A stretch of 64,000 nucleotides of DNA from an uncultured Bacteroidota bacterium (lineage in GTDB: Bacteria; Bacteroidota; Bacteroidia; Chitinophagales; Chitinophagaceae), in contig CAIUZK010000223.1 in assembly GCA_903903635.1 (NCBI GenBank), positions 1 to 64,000 of the forward strand, written 5' to 3'. Of this stretch, positions 53,220 to 60,528 are shown one piece after another. The position numbers and the translations under genes were made by a program. The notes below the pieces were generated by a model that worked only from the letters and a program-made list of their open reading frames with translations, was not told the DNA's origin and did not search any database. The number at the start of each line of letters is the position of its first letter. Within the stretch, counting starts at the first letter, position 1.

Positions 53220-55262
53220 TTGGAAGATCAAGTATTGAATTCAGAAGCGCAAGAAGCAACTAATGAGGCTGCGGCCATAGCGCCGGAAGCAATTAACGAT
53301 GCTGCGGCAGAAACAGTGGTAACCGCAGATGCAGTTGCCGAAACTGTTCACCCGATGCACGATGAGGCTCAAAACCTCACCGCAGACGAAGCTCATGAAG
53401 CTGCACAGCCAGCTACTGAGGAAAAAGCACAACCTCGTGCTCCTCGTCATTACTACACAGAGCCATCGACTACATCGCACGATGATTTCGACTGGAGTGT
53501 GGACAAACGCAATGTGGCTTCTTACAAAGAAGACGACCGCGTTAAGTACGACAGCCTTTATGGCAGCACATTTAAAGCCATCGCTGAAAGCGAACTGTTG
53601 CGTGGCGCTATCGTGGGTCTTACCAAGACCGACGTTATCATCAACATCGGTTTCAAATCAGATGGTCTTGTTTCACTTAATGAATTCCGTGACATGTCCG
53701 AAATACGTATCGGAGATGAAATAGAAGTAATGGTAGTGGAAAAAGAAGACAAACATGGTCACCTGCACCTGAGCCGTAAACTGGCCAGAGCAGCGCGCGC
53801 ATGGCAGCAGATCGTGGACTTCTACAAAACAGGCGAAGTGGTTACAGGTACTATCACCAGCAAGACCAAGGGCGGTCTTATTGTGGATGTTTATGGCCTG
53901 GAAACATTCTTACCTGGTTCTCAGATCGACGTGAAGCCCGTTACCGACTACGATCAGTATGTGGGTAAAACAATGGACTTCAAGGTTGTTAAGATCAACG
54001 AAACTATCCGCAACGCGGTTGTATCGCACAAGGCGCTTATCGAAAGCGACATCGAGCAGCAGCGTAGTGTTATCATTGGCCAGCTTGAAAAAGGACAGGT
54101 ACTGGAAGGTACTGTTAAGAATGTTACCGACTTCGGCGCATTCATCGACCTGGGCGGTGTTGACGGATTACTTTATATTACCGACATTAGCTGGGGCCGC
54201 GTAACGCACCCGAGCGAAGTGCTGCATAACGGCCAGAAACTTAACGTCGTGGTTCTTGACTTCGATGATGAGAAGAAACGTATCAGCCTTGGTCTGAAAC
54301 AACTGACTCCTCACCCATGGGATAACCTGCCTGTTGAAATAGTAGAAGGCGCTCACATCAAGGGTAAAGTGGTTAACATCGAAGATTATGGTGCATTCCT
54401 TGAAATCATGCCGGGCGTAGAAGGTCTTGTACACGTTTCAGAGATCACATGGTCTTCTCAGCCTATCAACGCGAAGGAATTCTTCAAGTTGGGCGAAGAG
54501 CATGAAGCAGTTGTGGTAACTCTTGATAAAGATGAGCGTAAGATGAGCCTGTCTATCAAGCAGATGTCACAGGATCCCTGGGATACGATTGAAAACAAAT
54601 TCCCTGTTGATAGCCGCCATGAAGGAACCGTTAAGAATATCACTCCATATGGCGTATTTGTGGAATTGGAAACCGGCATCGGCGGCATGATCCATATCAG
54701 CGACCTGAGCTGGATCAAGCGTTACAATCACCCAAGCGAGTTTGTGAAAGTAGGCGATAAAATAGATGTGGCTATCCTGTCGATTGATAAGGAAAACCGC
54801 AAGCTGGCGCTCGGACACAAACAACTGGAAGAAGATCCATGGAATACATTTGAATCAGTATTCCCGATCGGTTCTATTCATGAAGGTAGCGTTACCCGTA
54901 AAGACGACAAGGGCGCAACTGTACAACTGCAGTACGGCCTTGAAGCATACTCTCCTGCCCGTCACCTCCGCAAGGAAGATGGCAGCAACGTAGAAGCTGA
55001 AGAAACATTGCCGTTCATGATCATCGAATTCGATCGTAACGACAAGCGTATCATGGTTTCTCACAGCAAGGTATGGGAGCAGGTAAAAACTGAAGAAAAA
55101 GAAGCTGCAAGAAAAGAGGCTACTGCTGAAAGCGACAAGACCAAGAAAGCGGTTAAAAACATACAGAGCAAAGTTGAGAAGCCAACACTTGGCGACCTCG
55201 GCGCACTGGCTGCTATCAAGGACAAGATGAAGAAAGCAGAAGACGATGCTGCGGCTGAGTAA
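53220..55262 (+). CDS. rpsA: Small ribosomal subunit protein S1
   Basis: 680 residues with six S1 (OB-fold) domains between about residue 118 and 625. Examples are 'LEGTVKNVTDFGAFIDLGGV' (third), 'IKGKVVNIEDYGAFLEIMPG' (fourth) and 'HEGTVKNITPYGVFVELETG' (fifth). S1 binds mRNA on the 30S subunit and helps initiation, important in Bacteroidota whose mRNAs mostly lack Shine-Dalgarno sites. The N-terminal ~100 residues are an acidic Ala/Glu-rich extension, and the C-terminal ~50 a charged tail. The only start that includes this extension is TTG at 53220: an in-frame TGA lies at 53211-53213, and the first ATG is codon 46. The start is therefore less certain than the rest. A terminator follows. 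Confidence 0.92.
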   Translation: MEDQVLNSEAQEATNEAAAIAPEAINDAAAETVVTADAVAETVHPMHDEAQNLTADEAHEAAQPATEEKAQPRAPRHYYTEPSTTSHDDFDWSVDKRNVASYKEDDRVKYDSLYGSTFKAIAESELLRGAIVGLTKTDVIINIGFKSDGLVSLNEFRDMSEIRIGDEIEVMVVEKEDKHGHLHLSRKLARAARAWQQIVDFYKTGEVVTGTITSKTKGGLIVDVYGLETFLPGSQIDVKPVTDYDQYVGKTMDFKVVKINETIRNAVVSHKALIESDIEQQRSVIIGQLEKGQVLEGTVKNVTDFGAFIDLGGVDGLLYITDISWGRVTHPSEVLHNGQKLNVVVLDFDDEKKRISLGLKQLTPHPWDNLPVEIVEGAHIKGKVVNIEDYGAFLEIMPGVEGLVHVSEITWSSQPINAKEFFKLGEEHEAVVVTLDKDERKMSLSIKQMSQDPWDTIENKFPVDSRHEGTVKNITPYGVFVELETGIGGMIHISDLSWIKRYNHPSEFVKVGDKIDVAILSIDKENRKLALGHKQLEEDPWNTFESVFPIGSIHEGSVTRKDDKGATVQLQYGLEAYSPARHLRKEDGSNVEAEETLPFMIIEFDRNDKRIMVSHSKVWEQVKTEEKEAARKEATAESDKTKKAVKNIQSKVEKPTLGDLGALAAIKDKMKKAEDDAAAE

Positions 55263-55286
55263 TTGCTCAATAGCTTAATGAAAAGG

Positions 55287-55314
55287 ACCACTCGATTTTC
55301 GGGTGGTTTTTTTT
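55287..55314 (+). terminator. Rho-independent terminator of rpsA
   Basis: ACCACTCGA-TTT-TCGGGTGGT forms a nine-pair stem with one G-T pair, followed by a T8 run. It starts 25 bases after the rpsA stop. Confidence 0.88.
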
Positions 55315-55403
55315 GTTTTGTACAGATATTTTTGGTCCGGGCTTTGGTTTTGCTATTGATCTTAAGTGGCCATAGCACGCTTCAACAAAATCTCGCTATT
55401 GGC

Positions 55404-55426
55404 CTGCCCTGAGGTATCGAAGGGGC
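55404..55426. repeat. CCCTGAG...TCGAAGGG palindromic repeat remnant
   Basis: GCCTGCCCTGAGGTATCGAAGGG resembles the short dispersed 'CCCTGAG..TCGAAGGG' palindromes that I recall from intergenic regions of many bacterial genomes. Only one copy is seen here, so the call depends on outside knowledge. Confidence 0.3.
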
Positions 55427-55543
55427 ACAGTTCAACTGAGGATAGCTATCGGGCAAAAAATTATCGCAAACATGTAGAAACAAAAAGAAACCCTTTTTAT
55501 GATCCACTACGCAAAACCTGAACCCAGATACTTTGCTGCATTA

Positions 55544-55876
55544 TTACTCACCAGCCTCACCCTTGATAATCTTACAATTTTCTCTTGATATCCTAAAAGT
55601 TACCTCCCCATCTGAACAGTTGCAAATCGGGAGTAATAAAATAATAAAACAGCTAGTGTCCGGTTTGAAAAAAGTGGCCCATTCACTGTCGTTTTCTGCA
55701 ATTCTTTTATATTTACGTTCATGATAGTATGAATAAAAATTCGTATCAGCTACCTTTATAGCTTCAGACAGATTACAGCCAATCGGTTGATATGGCTTTA
55801 CTCCCGGAATTTTTGATTTCTTATACACATTGCATCCCAAAATTACTATAAAGAAAGATGATATTATTAATTTCAT
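55544..55876 (-). CDS. Small lipoprotein of unknown function
   Basis: 110 residues. Signal peptide with lipobox 'VILGC' (Cys 15). The mature domain (about 16-110) contains 'PIGCNLSEAIKVADTNFYSY', 'NDSEWATFFKPDTSCF' and 'CNCSDGEVTFRISRENCKII', with several cysteines that could pair outside the cytoplasm. No family recognised. It ends just before the A/T-rich gap after rpsA and lies 15 bases downstream of the JAMM-like gene on the same strand, so the two may be cotranscribed. Confidence 0.55.
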   Translation of the reverse strand: MKLIISSFFIVILGCNVYKKSKIPGVKPYQPIGCNLSEAIKVADTNFYSYYHERKYKRIAENDSEWATFFKPDTSCFIILLLPICNCSDGEVTFRISRENCKIIKGEAGE

Positions 55877-55891
55877 GCAAATGTTATATTT

Positions 55892-56296
55892 CTATCTGAA
55901 AAAATAAATGTAAAATGGATAAGGATTATATACACTATTGCTGGTTACCGATGAAGTGCCGAATTGATAAGGAAAAGTACCATAATATTCATTACTTCTT
56001 GAAACAACGAATGAAGGTACATTTAATTTAGTATTAATAACCTGCCGATCTACTGGACCAAAATCAGGATTAAAATGTCGACCAAATTCATCTCGCATTG
56101 TAGAAAATGGATGGGTGTGAAACCACCCACTTATATTCGGAGGCGTTTTAGGTAATAAGTCTACACCTTCATGTTGCATATAGGCACCATGCATTATAAT
56201 CCCGTATATAAATACTAAAGAAAAAGAAAAGATAACAGACATACTACCCATCACCATACCCGCAAGTTTAGCTGCAGGAGTATTTGGACTCATCAT
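55892..56296 (-). CDS. Membrane-anchored protein with JAMM/MPN-like motif
   Basis: 134 residues. A hydrophobic helix (about 15-40, 'VIFSFSLVFIYGIIMHGAYM') is followed by a small domain with 'ISGWFHTHPFS' and, about 17 residues on, 'FGPVDRQVINTKLNVPSFVV'. GW-H-x-H-P followed by S/G-x-x-D is the order of metal ligands in JAB/MPN (JAMM) metalloproteases and in DUF4329-like toxin-associated domains. The spacing here is longer than the usual H-x-H-x7-S-x2-D. It may therefore be an inactive or unusual member, or the end of a larger protein that has decayed. The start is uncertain. It probably shares a transcript with the lipoprotein gene at 55544. Confidence 0.42.
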   Translation of the reverse strand: MMSPNTPAAKLAGMVMGSMSVIFSFSLVFIYGIIMHGAYMQHEGVDLLPKTPPNISGWFHTHPFSTMRDEFGRHFNPDFGPVDRQVINTKLNVPSFVVSRSNEYYGTFPYQFGTSSVTSNSVYNPYPFYIYFFR

Positions 56297-56332
56297 TGGC
56301 GTAAAAAGACAATAAGGCTCAGTAGCCTATGA

Positions 56333-56470
56333 CTCAACTACTATCCGATTAACACTGACTCAGCCACCGGAGATATGATTACTTATACCAGGAACATCAA
56401 ACAAAATAGCTGGGGTAAAGATCCCGGCTATTCATTTTATGCCCATAGGGCCAACCAAAATTTTATATAA
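56333..56470 (+). pseudogene. Possible coding remnant, C-terminal fragment
   Basis: Between an in-frame TGA (56330-56332) and TAA (56468-56470) the frame reads with protein-like composition ('NTDSATGDMITYTRNIKQNS', then 'WGKDPGYSFYAHRANQNFI'). There is no upstream start except an internal ATG. It has no match that I know and could be chance, or the tail of a lost gene. No other gene covers this gap. Confidence 0.22.
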
Positions 56471-56474
56471 TCAG

Positions 56475-56999
56475 CTACCTGTTCCCCCTGTTGAAGCGGC
56501 CATCACCGCCATTTCTATTTTGCCTGAGGCGCTGCATAAGCATCTGATTAAACTCGCGTTCTGCCTTGTAGAGTTCTGCCAGTTGCTGGGGGGATATAAT
56601 TTTAATAAAACGATCGTTATACTTTCTTTTCAGTTCAATGATCTGTTGCTGGTAATCGAGATTATCATCTAACCATTGCCTGGATGTGGCATCATCGGCA
56701 TCTTCCGGCCTGGTCCCATTATACTTGCTGAAAAAAGCCTGACGCGTAGCTCTTACATCAGCTTCATACTCATTATATAGTGGAGTGAAACCAGCAGCCT
56801 GATTAGACGATAAATGCAGGCGGTCTGTGATGTAAGCCATTTTTGCGGCATGTATCCGTTCATGCCCACGTCCGTGCCCGGGGCCGCGATCAGGACCTGG
56901 GCCATGTTCAGGTCTGTGTCCAGGACCACGATCTGGCTGTGCCTGGGCCACTGAGACCGACATTACCAATAAGATGATTGCAATTAATAACTTTTTCAT
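56475..56999 (-). CDS. Spy/CpxP-like periplasmic protein
   Basis: 174 residues, signal peptide 1-20 ('SVSVAQAQ'). A His/Gly/Pro-rich linker (about 22-50, 'GPGHRPEHGPGPDRGPGH') is followed by a long helical domain (about 50-160). 'AYITDRLHLSSNQAAGFTPL' and 'IKIISPQQLAELYKAEREF' are in the positions of the two LTxxQ-like motifs of the Spy/CpxP family, here in changed form. Spy-type proteins are periplasmic chaperones or stress sensors, and some bind metal; the His-rich linker could too. It is the last gene of a leftward set with an ECF sigma factor and a one-pass membrane protein, as is common for Bacteroidota envelope-stress loci. Confidence 0.6.
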   Translation of the reverse strand: MKKLLIAIILLVMSVSVAQAQPDRGPGHRPEHGPGPDRGPGHGRGHERIHAAKMAYITDRLHLSSNQAAGFTPLYNEYEADVRATRQAFFSKYNGTRPEDADDATSRQWLDDNLDYQQQIIELKRKYNDRFIKIISPQQLAELYKAEREFNQMLMQRLRQNRNGGDGRFNRGNR

Positions 57000-57045
57000 A
57001 AAATTAATTCTTCACTGTAATTATCAGGTAATCTGCCAATCACTT

Positions 57046-57693
57046 CTATTCCCATCCTGATTCATTCAGGTACTCAATAATTTCTTTACTTTCGAAAGCC
57101 ATCGCAGGGGTTTCACTATTTCCGACTGCATGATCCAGTTCCATCCTGCTGTTGTGCTGCAGATATTCCTGAATTTCATTTGCAGGCACATTGGCAAGCA
57201 TTCTTTCGGGGTTGCCGGGCTGGCCGGTGAAATACATATAGCCGCCCAGACCAACGATAATGAACAGTATTGCTGCCGCTGCCCAGTTTTTTTGCCACGG
57301 CTTAACAACCCGCTTCAATGGGATGGTTTTTGAATTACTGCCGGCTTTTTTTGCCGCTGCCAGCATTTTTTCGGGCATTTGCTCAAAATAACCATCCGGC
57401 ACCGTAAATGCAATAACATTCTTTGATACATCTACCCCATTGCTATTGTGAATGGCAGACAAAATCTGACCAGGCAACCCTTCGAAATAGCCATCAGGCA
57501 TCGAAAAAGGCATTGACCGGCTCCAGTCTGGCACAGTTTCAGCAGCCTCTGTATTTTGAATCGTTTTTACCAATTCAGTTTCCAGATCACCGAAGTAACC
57601 TTCAGGAACCGGATAAGGCATTTTACGCGACAAATCAGCCAACGGACTACCCATTTCCCTCAACTCTTCTGATATGTTATTTTGTCGGTTCAT
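57046..57693 (-). CDS. One-pass membrane protein with three GYF motifs, anti-sigma candidate
   Basis: 215 residues. The cytoplasmic N-terminal part carries three evenly spaced copies of a short motif: 'PYPVPEGYFGDLETEL', 'PFSMPDGYFEGLPGQI' and 'AFTVPDGYFEQMPEKM' (near 26, 64 and 96). One membrane helix follows (about 135-155, 'NWAAAAILFIIVGLGGYMYF'). The C-terminal part (about 160-215) is periplasmic and ends 'EIIEYLNESGWE'. Because it follows the ECF sigma gene by 33 bases and is membrane-bound, it may serve as anti-sigma factor, though no zinc-finger anti-sigma motif is present. 'GYF' motifs of this kind recur in Bacteroidota proteins next to sigma factors. Confidence 0.55.
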   Translation of the reverse strand: MNRQNNISEELREMGSPLADLSRKMPYPVPEGYFGDLETELVKTIQNTEAAETVPDWSRSMPFSMPDGYFEGLPGQILSAIHNSNGVDVSKNVIAFTVPDGYFEQMPEKMLAAAKKAGSNSKTIPLKRVVKPWQKNWAAAAILFIIVGLGGYMYFTGQPGNPERMLANVPANEIQEYLQHNSRMELDHAVGNSETPAMAFESKEIIEYLNESGWE

Positions 57694-57726
57694 TGTATAA
57701 TTCAGACGTTAATCCAGGTAATAAGT

Positions 57727-58287
57727 TTAATTTCCGGTCACAAATGCTTCCACCTTTTTCACAGCATGATGGTAGGATGCCTTTAATGCGCCAACAGATG
57801 TACCCAACACACCAGACATCTCTTCATAGGGCATTTCATCATAGTAGCGTAAGTTAAAAACGAGTTTTTGCTTTTCTGGTAACGACTGTATAGCTTGTTG
57901 TAAAAGCCACTCAATTTTACAGGGGTTAAAATCTTTTTGCGCCATTAATTTGTCGGCAAAGTAGTCTTCATTCTGGCTCAATGATACCGCCGCCTTTCTC
58001 TTTTGCTGATCTATCCAGGTAAGCGCTTCATTGGTTGCAATCCGGTAAAGCCAGGTATACAGGTTCGACTCCTCCCTGAATTCACCCAGGTTTTTCCAGA
58101 CTTTTATAAATACATTTTGCAATATATCATTTGTATCCTCATGCTCTATTACCATACGCCTTATATGCCAATACAATCGCTCCTGGTACTTACGTACCAA
58201 TTGTGTAAATGCAGTTTCCTTCATTTTTTCATCCTTGAACGATGCTACCAGAATATGATCATTCAATTGTCCCCTGGGGTCAGGCAT
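57727..58287 (-). CDS. ECF-type RNA polymerase sigma factor
   Basis: 186 residues. Region 2 (about 22-90) has 'DTNDILQNVFIKVWKNLGEF' and 'LYTWLYRIATNEALTWI', the core-binding and -10 recognition helices. Region 4 (about 125-180) has 'AIQSLPEKQKLVFNLRYYDE' and the DNA-binding helix 'GTSVGALKASYHHAVKKVE'. There is no region 1.1 or 3, so it is an ECF sigma70 factor. It heads a leftward set with the GYF membrane protein and the Spy-like protein, which are probably its regulator and a target or sensor. The regulon is unknown. The start MPDPRGQLN is the first ATG before the domain. Confidence 0.88.
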   Translation of the reverse strand: MPDPRGQLNDHILVASFKDEKMKETAFTQLVRKYQERLYWHIRRMVIEHEDTNDILQNVFIKVWKNLGEFREESNLYTWLYRIATNEALTWIDQQKRKAAVSLSQNEDYFADKLMAQKDFNPCKIEWLLQQAIQSLPEKQKLVFNLRYYDEMPYEEMSGVLGTSVGALKASYHHAVKKVEAFVTGN

Positions 58288-58345
58288 TAAAAGATTTTGT
58301 TTGGTTTTTGACCATGTTAAGATACAAAAGTTTAACCAGGGAGTT

Positions 58346-58510
58346 CCTTAGGAACGTTGACGAAATAAGTTCCATCATATTGCGAAGTTATATTTTTTTT
58401 TATGAGGCGTAAAATCTGCGAATAATGAATTATTTAAAGACTTTTGCAACGAAATAAAAATGAGATAGAACGAGTAAGATGGTGGGAGTTATTTCATCAT
58501 CGTTCCTTAT
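58346..58510. repeat. MITE-like inverted-repeat element, copy C (no internal module)
   Basis: GGAACGTTGACGAAATAAG at 58351 and its partner ending CGTTCC at 58506 pair at 23 of 28 positions; TTA again flanks both ends. The shared core 'TCTGCGAATAATGAA' and 'ACGAAATAAAAATG' is present, but the 32-bp module found in copies A and B is missing, and the sequence runs straight from the T-rich stretch into TGAGGCG. It lies between the divergent sigma and TMTC-like genes. Its left flank GTTCCTTA looks like the end of another copy. Confidence 0.8.
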
Positions 58511-58525
58511 AAATACTACTTTGTG

Positions 58526-58556
58526 TTGGATACAATTATTCGTTGCCCTAAATTTG
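58526..58556 (+). promoter_or_regulatory. Promoter of the first tandem TMTC-like gene
   Basis: TTG (58526-58528), 20 bases, then TAAATTTG (58549-58556). The ATG at 58573 is 16 bases downstream. The promoter starts about 16 bases outside element copy C. Confidence 0.55.
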
Positions 58557-58572
58557 TTCATTACCCAAGCAA

Positions 58573-60468
58573 ATGAGTACTAAGCCGATAAAGCCAATAA
58601 TTAAAGCTGCAATCCCCCCCGACCAAATTACCATTGGTCAGAAGGATACTCAGCCCGATGCCGCCAATTATTCCGGATGGATACCGGGATGGATGCAGGA
58701 TATCCGTTTTCAACTGGCAGTCATCGTTTTACTGGCCACCGGACTCTATTGTAATACTTTTAAGCACACTTATGCGCTTGATGATACCGCCGTAATAGTG
58801 AGAAATGAATTTGTGCATCAGGGTTTGGCCGGAATTCCGGACATATTAACAAAAGACGTGTATTTTAGTTACTATAACCAACTCCGGTCCAGCGACCAGC
58901 TATCCGGGGGAAGGTATCGCCCCTTGTCGGTGGTTACTTTTGCAATTGAACAGCAATTATTTGGGCCTGTGCCCCCTGGTAGTACCGACAGTATTGTGCA
59001 ATACGGACTAGGCTACGACATGCAGGCCGGCTATGAAAAGAAATTCATCAGTGAAATGCAGGTACGGCATATTGTAAATGTGCTTTTGTATGCCCTGCTG
59101 GCGATGTTGTGCTTTTACTTTATGCGGAGTATTGTGTTCAAAAACCAGCCACTTATGGCCTGGCTCGCTACCATCATTTTCACCATTCACCCGCTGCATA
59201 CAGAGGTGGTTGCCAATGTAAAGAGCCGGGATGAAATAATGTCGCTGTTATTTATTTTTCTCACGTTCCTGTTTTCCTTCCGCTATCTGGAATCTAAAAA
59301 AGTGTGGGTTCTGCTGATGGCGCTTATAAGCTATTTCCTTGCCTTTTTATCAAAGGAATATGCCATAACATTACTGGTATTATTGCCTGTTTCTTATTAC
59401 GTTATCAATAAGGAAACCTTCCTGAAAAGTCTGATCAATGTGCTGCCCTACCTGGGTGTTGCGCTTATCTACATTATGATACGGTGGCACATCACAGGCC
59501 CACGTAACGAACTATCGGACAATGACATACAAATAAACCCGTATGCTTTTGCAACTGCCGGCGAAAAGCTCGCCTCTGAAATATCCACATCTTTCAACTA
59601 CATAAAACTGCTTTTTTTCCCTCATCCGCTTTCCTCCGACTATTCCTACAATCAGATTCCTTACAAAAGCTTTGGCGATCTGAGTGTCTGGATTTCAATT
59701 TTAGCTCACATTAGTTTGGCAGGTGGCTGTATTTATTTCATAATAAAGAGGAACATTCTTGGGTTTGCTCTGGCCTTTTACCTTGTCAATTTGCTCATGA
59801 TATGCAACATAATATTCGACATTGGTGCAACTATGGGTGAGCGACTCATTTTTCATTCTTCGGTTGGATTTGCTATTGTTATTGCTTATTTGATTGTAAA
59901 AGGATTGGAAAGAATACCTGCAGCCTCAGCTCGGGTGGGTGCATTATCCGGTTTAATGGCAGTATTAATTATGCTATGCGGATTTAAGACAATTAGCCGT
60001 AATGCTGACTGGAAAAATGATGAAACCCTGTTCTTTCAGGATATAAATGTATCGCCCAATAGCTTCCTGGTGAATGTAAATGTTGCGGCGATGCTGGTTA
60101 ACAAGTCGGATTTTGAGCAGGATAAAAAGGTACAAGCTGCTGAACTGCACAGGGCAGTGAATATATTCACAAAAGTAATTGGCATGCAGAATAATTATGT
60201 ATTGGGGTATATGAACCGATGTGTAGCCAATTATAAACTGGGCAATACAGACAGCATGGTTGCAGACCTGAATACCGTCATGAAACTATACCCTATACAT
60301 CCTCAGTTGCCGGAGATGTATTACCGTGCAGGTATATTGTATAAAGACAACAAGCAATACCAGCAGGCGCTCACCGCGCTCAATCAATCTTTGAAATTAA
60401 ATCCGGGGGTTGCGGATGTAAAAAAAGCGATAGATGAGGTAACTAAGGCATTGGAGCAACCAAAATGA
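58573..60468 (+). CDS. TPR-containing GT-C membrane glycosyltransferase (TMTC-like)
   Basis: 631 residues. After a short cytoplasmic N-terminus there is a membrane helix (about 48-65), then 'TYALDDTAVIVRNEFV', which places the acidic pair of GT-C enzymes in the first outer loop. The segment 'IIFTIHPLHTEVVANVKSRD' is the conserved 'HP.H.e.V..i..r.d' signature of the TMTC/DUF1736 proteins. About nine helices follow to residue ~470. The soluble end (about 490-630) has TPR-like repeats ('QQALTALNQSLKLNPGV'). It should glycosylate a substrate outside the cytoplasm. It is a close paralog of the next gene, 60 bases downstream, which has its own promoter. Confidence 0.75.
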   Translation: MSTKPIKPIIKAAIPPDQITIGQKDTQPDAANYSGWIPGWMQDIRFQLAVIVLLATGLYCNTFKHTYALDDTAVIVRNEFVHQGLAGIPDILTKDVYFSYYNQLRSSDQLSGGRYRPLSVVTFAIEQQLFGPVPPGSTDSIVQYGLGYDMQAGYEKKFISEMQVRHIVNVLLYALLAMLCFYFMRSIVFKNQPLMAWLATIIFTIHPLHTEVVANVKSRDEIMSLLFIFLTFLFSFRYLESKKVWVLLMALISYFLAFLSKEYAITLLVLLPVSYYVINKETFLKSLINVLPYLGVALIYIMIRWHITGPRNELSDNDIQINPYAFATAGEKLASEISTSFNYIKLLFFPHPLSSDYSYNQIPYKSFGDLSVWISILAHISLAGGCIYFIIKRNILGFALAFYLVNLLMICNIIFDIGATMGERLIFHSSVGFAIVIAYLIVKGLERIPAASARVGALSGLMAVLIMLCGFKTISRNADWKNDETLFFQDINVSPNSFLVNVNVAAMLVNKSDFEQDKKVQAAELHRAVNIFTKVIGMQNNYVLGYMNRCVANYKLGNTDSMVADLNTVMKLYPIHPQLPEMYYRAGILYKDNKQYQQALTALNQSLKLNPGVADVKKAIDEVTKALEQPK

Positions 60469-60480
60469 TGCAGAATACTG

Positions 60481-60511
60481 TTGTCATTAAAAAGATAAAC
60501 GATTACATTTG
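60481..60511 (+). promoter_or_regulatory. Promoter of the second tandem TMTC-like gene
   Basis: TTG (60481-60483), 20 bases, then TACATTTG (60504-60511). The ATG at 60529 is 17 bases downstream, so the gene can be expressed without its upstream paralog. Confidence 0.6.
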
Positions 60512-60528
60512 ACTATTACATAAAAGCA

